Below are positions 5,075-9,825 of a DNA stretch of 9,825 bases, one piece after another. The number at the start of each line of letters is the position of its first letter. The first letter of the stretch is position 1. This DNA is from an uncultured Treponema sp. (GTDB lineage: Bacteria > Spirochaetota > Spirochaetia > Treponematales > Treponemataceae), in contig CAMOEE010000086.1 in assembly GCA_946611835.1 (NCBI GenBank), positions 1-9,825 on the forward strand, written 5' to 3'. A program made the position numbers and the translations under genes. The notes under the pieces were generated by a model, which saw nothing but the letters and a program-made list of their open reading frames with translations, had not been told where the DNA came from and did not search any database.

Positions 5075-6901
5075 ATGGAAGGTATTATTTCTCAGGAAAC
5101 AAAAGATGCAGTTCTCTCCCAGGCTGATATTGTCAGCGTCGTGAGTGATTATGTCCAGCTTGAGGACAGGGGTAACCAGTGGTGGGGCTGCTGTCCCTTC
5201 CATCATGAGAAGACCCCGTCTTTTTCGGTAACCCCCGACAAAGGGATGTATTACTGCTTCGGATGCCACGAGGGCGGGGATGTCATAAAATTCGTCATGG
5301 AGATGGAGAAAGTCCGTTTCCCGGAGGCTATAAAAATCCTCGCGCGGAAATTCGGTGTCGAAATCAAGTATTCCAGCGGATATGTGCCGAGACAGGAAAA
5401 GCCGGATGATGAGAAAGACCTTTACATTGATTTGTACAACCGGGTCGCCGATATGTTTCATTACGGCCTTCTGAAAACGGAGGCCGGCAGGTTTGCTCTT
5501 GAGTATATAACTAAGCGGGGCATAACGATGGAGACTATCGAGAAGTTCAAGCTGGGATATTCTCCTTCAGATAGAAGCTGGCTCAAGAAATTTCTCCGCT
5601 CCAAGAATTTCAGTGATGATTTCCTCGCAAAGTCCGGGCTTTTCAGTAAAAAATATCCGGACATAGCCTTTTTTTCTGACCGGCTTATGTTCCCGATTTT
5701 TGACAGGCGGGGGCAGGCCGTGGCTTTCGGCGGCCGTTTTTTGCGTGGGGATCCGGAAAAGTCCCCCAAGTATCTGAATTCAGGCGATTTGATTCAGTAC
5801 AAGAAAGGTGATACCCTCTATGCTTTCAATTTTGCCAAGAATTCAATCCGGGAGAACAAAAAGGTAATTTTCTGCGAGGGCTACATGGACTGCGTAGCCT
5901 ACCATCAGTGCGGAATTACTTATGCCGTGGCTCCTCTGGGGACGGCCCTGACGGACGACCAGATTAAGCTCGTGAGGGGCTTCGTCGATACGATTCTTCT
6001 TTCTTTTGATTCGGACGGAGCCGGTCAGGCCGCAACCATGCGGGCGATTCTCATGTGCAGGAGGCAGGGGCTGACTGTCAAAATAATCCGCCTTCACAAT
6101 GCCAAGGATCCTGCGGAAATCATGGTGAATTTTGGTGCAGAAACATTGACGAATGAAGTTAATAACGCTATATTAGATAGTGATTATCTGTTGAGTTTTC
6201 TGTCGCAGAAGTACCAGAAGGATACACCGGAGGGAAAATCCAGGTTCGCCCTTGAATTTTTTCCTTATATTGATGCGCTACAGACCGATATACAGAGAGA
6301 GTCAAGTCTGGAACTCTTGGGGCGGACTCTAAACATATCCCTTGAGGCAATAAAAAAGGATTTCAGCAATCGTGAAGATGTCAAAAAAAGAACTCTAGCC
6401 ACACATACGGAAAGCCAAGCCCCCATACAGAATGAAGTGATCGTTAACGCTGAATTTCGGGCGGTGCTGGCTGTCTTGTCCGATACCAATCAGTTTGAGC
6501 TGATGCAGAGCCGTTTGTCAGAAGACGATTTTGAGAATCCTTATGCGAGAACCTTGTTCTCTGTTCTGAAGGAGTGCTACGAGTCGGGTGATTTGTCTTT
6601 TGTCTCCGTGCTGAACCGCTGTTCGCATGAGGGAATCAAACAAAAGATAACTGAGTCTGTGTCGAGGGGAGAATTCTCCAAATGCACGGAACAGTCCATC
6701 GCCGAGAGTATATGGCAGCTTGAGGTCAACAGCCTCAAACGAAAGCGTAAATCCATACTCGCTCAGATAAATTCCTTGCAGGGGCAGCTTAGCATCCCTG
6801 AGAATCAGGAGCTTATGACAAGGCTTTTCGAGCAGAAAAAGATTGTTGACGAAAAAATTAATAGAAAAGGACTGGAATATGGATCAGGAGCTGGATCCTA
6901 A
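5075..6901 (+). CDS. dnaG: DNA primase
   Basis: A 608-aa replication primase that makes RNA primers for DNA polymerase III and works with the DnaB helicase. Domains in order: zinc-binding domain with C40, H43, C61 and C64 (CPFHHEKTPSF, CFGCHEGGD), at positions matching E. coli; the RNA polymerase domain with DRLMFPIFD and VAFGGR (202-221); Toprim with E268 in FCEGYMD, D312 and D314 in SFDSDGAG and D345 in KDPAE; and a C-terminal helical helicase-binding region (about 455-600). Length is normal. The start is set by the conserved N-terminus (IISQETKDAVLSQADIVSVV); no clear Shine-Dalgarno is present, and it begins 8 nt after the mltG stop, so translation may depend on coupling. Its last 23 bases overlap rpoD and hold the rpoD ribosome binding site. 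Confidence 0.97.
   Translation: MEGIISQETKDAVLSQADIVSVVSDYVQLEDRGNQWWGCCPFHHEKTPSFSVTPDKGMYYCFGCHEGGDVIKFVMEMEKVRFPEAIKILARKFGVEIKYSSGYVPRQEKPDDEKDLYIDLYNRVADMFHYGLLKTEAGRFALEYITKRGITMETIEKFKLGYSPSDRSWLKKFLRSKNFSDDFLAKSGLFSKKYPDIAFFSDRLMFPIFDRRGQAVAFGGRFLRGDPEKSPKYLNSGDLIQYKKGDTLYAFNFAKNSIRENKKVIFCEGYMDCVAYHQCGITYAVAPLGTALTDDQIKLVRGFVDTILLSFDSDGAGQAATMRAILMCRRQGLTVKIIRLHNAKDPAEIMVNFGAETLTNEVNNAILDSDYLLSFLSQKYQKDTPEGKSRFALEFFPYIDALQTDIQRESSLELLGRTLNISLEAIKKDFSNREDVKKRTLATHTESQAPIQNEVIVNAEFRAVLAVLSDTNQFELMQSRLSEDDFENPYARTLFSVLKECYESGDLSFVSVLNRCSHEGIKQKITESVSRGEFSKCTEQSIAESIWQLEVNSLKRKRKSILAQINSLQGQLSIPENQELMTRLFEQKKIVDEKINRKGLEYGSGAGS
6146..6174 (+). promoter_or_regulatory. Possible internal promoter in dnaG for rpoD
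   Basis: TTGACG (6146-6151), a 17-base spacer and TATATT (6169-6174) match the sigma-70 consensus at five of six bases in each box. It lies about 700 nt before the rpoD start in a locally A/T-rich part of dnaG. Internal promoters in dnaG that serve rpoD are known in E. coli; use here is inferred. Confidence 0.4.
6866..6870 (+). promoter_or_regulatory. Ribosome binding site that sets the rpoD start
   Basis: AAAGG inside the end of dnaG lies eight bases before ATG 6879. It is one of the best-placed Shine-Dalgarno sequences in the window and favours this ATG over the in-frame TTG at 6843. Confidence 0.75.
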
Positions 6902-8663
6902 AGTTGAGAAACTTTTAGACTATGCGAAAGACAAGCAGATCGTTTCCTGGGATGAAATCAGCGAGATTCTCGGGCAGGATTTCGTTAATTCACCAAAAAT
7001 GGAAGATGTGCTTCAGCTTTTAACCCAGAACAACATTCAGGTTATGGAAGAAGATGCCGACCTGGATGATGACGCGGATGCCGATGACGAGGATCTCCTT
7101 GATGATGACGAGGATGCCGAAGGAGTCGGTGAGGCGGAGGATGAGCTTAGTGCTACAAGGCTCGTTAACGGTGATAAGGACTCAAATGTCGATGACCCGA
7201 TTCGTCTCTATCTGCGTGAAATCGGCAAAGAAAAGCTTCTTACTGCCGAGCAGGAAGTCACTTACTCAAAGCAGATGGAAGACGGCGAGAACATCATTAA
7301 GGATGTTATCAAAAAGTCCGGAATGATGATTCCTGAATTCTTCGCAATCTGCCAGAAAGCCTTCGCAAAGATAGATCCACACGAGCCGGGGAAGGCCAGA
7401 AAGGAAATCAACGAGGCTCAGGCTGAAAAACGCCGTCTCAAGAGCTGTTACGGCGAATATCTCAAAGTCTGCAAGGAGAACATGAAAGTTTACATGAATC
7501 TCAAGAAGCAGCTTTTTGAGGCCAATCAGTCCCGGGAGATTTTCGACAACGAGCAGATTATTGAGCTGCGTACAAAAATATTGCCGGAACTGCAGAAGAT
7601 TGATATTCAGTCCGAGGAAATCGAGAAATTCAGCGCAAAATTCGTTGAGGCAACTCAAAAAATTGAGGAATTCAGGCACAAGCAGGAACATAAGATGAGG
7701 GAGCTCCGTATCTCTAATCCTGCTGAGCTTAGAAGCCTTGGCCGCCGCCTTGCGATTCATTCCGAAGCTGTCAAGCTTGAGAACGAGCTTGGACTGACAA
7801 GTGATGAAATCCGTGATATTTACACTCAGATTCAGAAGATTGACCGTAAGCTCCGCCGCATGGAGTATGATTTCGAGAATAATGTCGAGGAAATACTTAC
7901 CATGGCCGATGAAATCGAGCGGGGCAGAAAGATGCTTGAGAAGGCAAAGAATAAGCTTATCAACGCAAACCTTCGTCTTGTCGTCTCAATTGCCAAAAAA
8001 TATACGAACCGAGGCCTGCAGTTCTTTGATCTTGTTCAGGAAGGAAATATTGGTCTTATAAAGGCCGTAGAGAAGTTTGAGTACCGCAAGGGATACAAAT
8101 TCTCAACTTACGCTACATGGTGGATTCGTCAGGCAATTACCCGCTCAATTTCAGATCAGGCGCGCACAATCCGTGTTCCTGTTCATATGATTGAGCAGAT
8201 TAATAAGGTTGTCCGGGAAGGCCGCCAGCTCATGCAGAAACTTGGCCGGGAGCCTACCGACGAGGAAATCGCTCAGCAGCTCGGCTGGCCTGTTACTCGT
8301 GTCAAGCAGGTCAAGAATGTCGCCCGTGAGCCTATTTCCCTTGAAACTCCAATTGGTGAGGAAGAGGATTCTCAGCTGGGAGATTTCATTGAGGATAAAG
8401 ATGTCGAGAATCCTGCAAACCAGACTGCATACACATTGCTTCAGGAGCAGCTTAGAACCGTGCTCAACACTCTTCCTAACCGTGAGCAAGAAGTCCTTAA
8501 GATGCGCTTCGGTCTTGATGACGGATACAGCCTTACCCTTGAGGAGGTTGGCCTTTACTTCAATGTTACTCGAGAGCGAATCCGACAGATTGAGGCTAAG
8601 GCCTTGAGACGGCTTCGACACCCGCGTCGTGCGAGCGGTTTGAGAGATTATATCGAGATGTAA
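6879..8663 (+). CDS. rpoD: Primary RNA polymerase sigma factor RpoD (sigma-70)
   Basis: A 594-aa housekeeping sigma factor that directs RNA polymerase to -35/-10 promoters such as those found here. Seen in order: region 1.1 (about 1-55), an acidic linker (57-89, 22 of 33 residues Asp or Glu), region 1.2 (DDPIRLYLREIGK, 105-117), a long charged non-conserved region (about 130-345), region 2 (ANLRLVVSIAKKYTNRGL at 363-380, EGNIGLIKAVEKFEY, and the -10-reading YKFSTYATWWIRQAITR at 406-422), region 3 (about 433-500), and region 4 with PNREQEVLKMRFG (533-545) and the -35-reading VTRERIRQIEAKALRRLRHP (563-582). Size and domain order resemble E. coli RpoD. ATG 6879 is chosen over TTG 6843 because of the Shine-Dalgarno and family N-terminus. 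It overlaps dnaG by 23 nt and ends its operon with a terminator. Confidence 0.97.
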   Translation: MDQELDPKVEKLLDYAKDKQIVSWDEISEILGQDFVNSPKMEDVLQLLTQNNIQVMEEDADLDDDADADDEDLLDDDEDAEGVGEAEDELSATRLVNGDKDSNVDDPIRLYLREIGKEKLLTAEQEVTYSKQMEDGENIIKDVIKKSGMMIPEFFAICQKAFAKIDPHEPGKARKEINEAQAEKRRLKSCYGEYLKVCKENMKVYMNLKKQLFEANQSREIFDNEQIIELRTKILPELQKIDIQSEEIEKFSAKFVEATQKIEEFRHKQEHKMRELRISNPAELRSLGRRLAIHSEAVKLENELGLTSDEIRDIYTQIQKIDRKLRRMEYDFENNVEEILTMADEIERGRKMLEKAKNKLINANLRLVVSIAKKYTNRGLQFFDLVQEGNIGLIKAVEKFEYRKGYKFSTYATWWIRQAITRSISDQARTIRVPVHMIEQINKVVREGRQLMQKLGREPTDEEIAQQLGWPVTRVKQVKNVAREPISLETPIGEEEDSQLGDFIEDKDVENPANQTAYTLLQEQLRTVLNTLPNREQEVLKMRFGLDDGYSLTLEEVGLYFNVTRERIRQIEAKALRRLRHPRRASGLRDYIEM

Positions 8664-8669
8664 AAAGAT

Positions 8670-8723
8670 AAAAATAGCCGGTGTTTATTGTGTTACATGA
8701 TAGACATAAACGGCTATTTTTTA
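8670..8723 (+). terminator. Terminator of the rpoD operon
   Basis: An 11-bp stem (8670-8680 with 8711-8721, core ATAGCCG/CGGCTAT) starts seven bases after the rpoD stop. A further pairing TTTAT/ATAAA (8684-8688 with 8706-8710) can extend it past a small bulge. The 3' arm ends in a run of six T. The loop and 3' arm contain the next gene's promoter. Confidence 0.8.
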
Positions 8724-8729
8724 TATAAT
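8701..8729 (+). promoter_or_regulatory. Promoter of the zinc-ribbon gene
   Basis: TAGACA (8701-8706), a 17-base spacer and perfect TATAAT (8724-8729). Start would be near 8736, giving a leader of about 60 nt. The -35 lies within the upper part of the rpoD terminator hairpin and the spacer includes its 3' arm and T run. Confidence 0.75.
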
Positions 8730-8746
8730 TTTGCGATAAAATAATT

Positions 8747-8773
8747 GGAATTTCTATCCTTTATAGAGATTCC
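8747..8773 (+). other. Hairpin in the leader of the zinc-ribbon gene
   Basis: GGAATTTCTAT (8747-8757) pairs with ATAGAGATTCC (8763-8773) over 11 bp with one G-T, around a CCTTT loop. No T run follows, so it is not a terminator. It begins about 11 nt after the predicted transcription start and ends ten bases before the GAGGT ribosome binding site (8783-8787). It could stabilise the mRNA 5' end or be an operator-like repeat. Confidence 0.5.
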
Positions 8774-8797
8774 AGAAACTTTGAGGTCTTTTGAATT

Positions 8798-9667
8798 ATG
8801 GAAGAAATGACAGAAGTTTTTAACAAACTTAAAACTTTGCAGGATGTTCTGGTCGAGAAATACGATTTGGAAAAGAAAATTGAGTCTTCACCAAAACAGC
8901 TTGATTCTCAGGATGAGCTTCTTGCTCGTCTCAAAAAAGAATATATCGAAAAAAACAAGAGTTACGAGGAAGTTAAGGAAGTCGTAGAGAATCTTAAAAA
9001 AGATCTTTCTGCGGCTGAGGCTTCTCGTGAAAAGGGAGAGAAGGATATGGATAACATCACTTCTCACCGTGAGTACGAAGCCCTTGACAAGCAGATTTCT
9101 GAGGCAACCGAAAAGGAAGCCGGTATCCGCAAAGAGTTGCTCCGTGAGGAAAAGAAACTTGCCGAGCTCAATGAGTCTTTGAAAGCCGACGAGGCAATGA
9201 TTCAGGCTCAGGAGAGCGACCTCAACAGCAGCAAGTCAGCTCTTTCCGATCAGATTCAGGAGTACAAGGATCAGCTTGAGAACCTCAAAAAACAGGAAGA
9301 GGAAATCACTCCGGGGCTCAACCAGGAAATCGTATATAAATTCCAGCGAATCATCCAGCGTAACTCAGAGGGTATTGTCGCCGTAAAGAACGGTGTCTGC
9401 ACAGGCTGTCAGATGATTCTTCCAGGCCAGTTTGCAAACGAAGTCCGTGACGGGGAGAAGATTCTTTTCTGCCCTTACTGCTCACGAATCCTCTTCTATC
9501 AGGAAGTCAATGAGGATGAGGCAGAGGACTTTTCAGCTCTTGATGAGACAGGAAGCCTTGCTGATTTCGATGACGAGTTCGCAGACGAGAGGGACGAGGA
9601 CGAAATCGAGGAGGGCGACAACGAGAACGGCCTCGACGAAGAAAAGTCAATGTCTTTCGACGACTAA
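8798..9667 (+). CDS. Coiled-coil C4-type zinc-ribbon protein with acidic tail
   Basis: A 289-aa cytosolic protein of the widespread COG1579 (zf-RING_7) family, whose role is not settled; nucleic acid or protein binding has been proposed from structure. Residues about 1-190 are a long charged antiparallel coiled coil, including the family feature TSHREYEALDKQI (88-100). The zinc ribbon follows, with C201 and C204 in CTGC and C225 and C228 in CPYC. After it comes an unusually acidic tail (237-289) with 26 Asp/Glu in 53 residues, beyond where family members as I know them usually end. GAGGT (8783-8787) lies ten bases before the ATG. It has its own promoter after the rpoD terminator, and rnpB follows within about 15 nt, so the two may share a transcript. 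Confidence 0.88.
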   Translation: MEEMTEVFNKLKTLQDVLVEKYDLEKKIESSPKQLDSQDELLARLKKEYIEKNKSYEEVKEVVENLKKDLSAAEASREKGEKDMDNITSHREYEALDKQISEATEKEAGIRKELLREEKKLAELNESLKADEAMIQAQESDLNSSKSALSDQIQEYKDQLENLKKQEEEITPGLNQEIVYKFQRIIQRNSEGIVAVKNGVCTGCQMILPGQFANEVRDGEKILFCPYCSRILFYQEVNEDEAEDFSALDETGSLADFDDEFADERDEDEIEEGDNENGLDEEKSMSFDD

Positions 9668-9681
9668 TATTGCATAAACAG

Positions 9682-9825
9682 CAGAAAAGATATAACCGTG
9701 CCCGCCTTGCTTATGACAGCATCTGCGGGTGAGGAAAGTCCGGGCTCCACCGGAAAAAACGCCGGGTAACAACCGGGCAGAAAAGGGAACTTGTCCCTGT
9801 GTTTGCAGGGGCATAAGCCTTCTTT
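9682..9825 (+). ncRNA. rnpB: RNase P RNA (rnpB), 3' part cut off by the window edge
   Basis: The catalytic RNA that trims the 5' leaders of pre-tRNAs. The diagnostic conserved block GAGGAAAGTCCGGGCTCC is at 9731-9748, identical to the E. coli block as I recall it. Just before it, CCCGC/GCGGG (9701-9705 with 9725-9729) and TGCT/AGCA (9708-9711 with 9718-9721) form helix P3. Downstream, CCGGGTAACAACCGG fits the P8 region and CCCTG/CAGGG forms another hairpin. The layout fits bacterial type A. About 144 of an expected 350-400 nt are present; helices P1 and P2 cannot be closed without the missing 3' half. The 5' end is an estimate, good to several bases, from the spacing to P3. Confidence 0.92.

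Noticed and set aside
6843..6878. Upstream TTG start for rpoD adding 12 residues
   Set aside because: ATG 6879 has AAAGG at eight bases and gives the normal RpoD N-terminus; the extra residues lie wholly within dnaG.
7051..7140. GAT/GAC/GAG-rich repeat in rpoD considered as a DNA repeat
   Set aside because: It simply encodes the Asp/Glu-rich linker of region 1.1, common in primary sigma factors, with no exact repeat unit.
7266..7760. Minus-strand open frame of 164 codons inside rpoD
   Set aside because: It mirrors the charged non-conserved region of RpoD, has no family resemblance and no ribosome binding or promoter signal that I can see.
8151..8621. Minus-strand open frame of 156 codons over the end of rpoD
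   Set aside because: It lies opposite conserved sigma regions 3 and 4, so the plus-strand constraint explains the open frame.
9670..9696. TTGCAT and TATAAC as a promoter for rnpB
   Set aside because: The spacer is only 15 bases and the start would fall inside helix P3, which cannot be the RNA's 5' end. The real promoter is probably inside the end of the zinc-ribbon gene or upstream of it.

Overview
This is a housekeeping stretch of a bacterial chromosome, most likely from a spirochaete of the genus Treponema. That assignment is inference. It rests on the gene order mltG-dnaG-rpoD followed by a C4 zinc-ribbon coiled-coil protein, on the style of the proteins, and on the A/T-homopolymer-rich gaps between genes of moderate GC. 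No search could be run. There is no sign of phage, insertion sequence, CRISPR or other transferred DNA, and no obvious undescribed multi-gene system.

Layout. The left end is on the minus strand: a tRNA-Phe cut by the window edge with its own promoter, the CCA-adding tRNA nucleotidyltransferase (cca), and upstream of it a small three-helix membrane protein of unknown function. A short divergent promoter region follows (about 1917-2027). Everything after that is on the plus strand: an AroH-type chorismate mutase, a tRNA-Thr(UGU)/tRNA-Tyr(GUA) pair ending in a strong terminator, and then from a consensus promoter a tightly packed run of metallo-beta-lactamase-fold hydrolase, 66-aa unknown protein, mltG, dnaG and rpoD. 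These genes overlap or lie within 8 bases of each other. After the rpoD terminator comes the zinc-ribbon protein with its own promoter, and the window ends inside the RNase P RNA gene (rnpB).

How the parts fit. Most of the window serves the core information pathway. RNase P and the CCA-adding enzyme make the two ends of tRNAs; neither complete tRNA here encodes its CCA end, so both depend on Cca. DnaG primes replication and RpoD is the main sigma factor, co-transcribed as in the classical macromolecular-synthesis operon, here with mltG (peptidoglycan strand termination) upstream. A good promoter-like sequence inside dnaG could let rpoD be expressed separately.

The most noticeable non-coding pattern is that three transcription units end in a hairpin that abuts or overlaps the next unit's promoter (cca to tRNA-Phe, aroH to tRNA-Thr, rpoD to the zinc-ribbon gene). 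Several start codons should be set differently from the longest open frame: the hydrolase at GTG 2861 and rpoD at ATG 6879.
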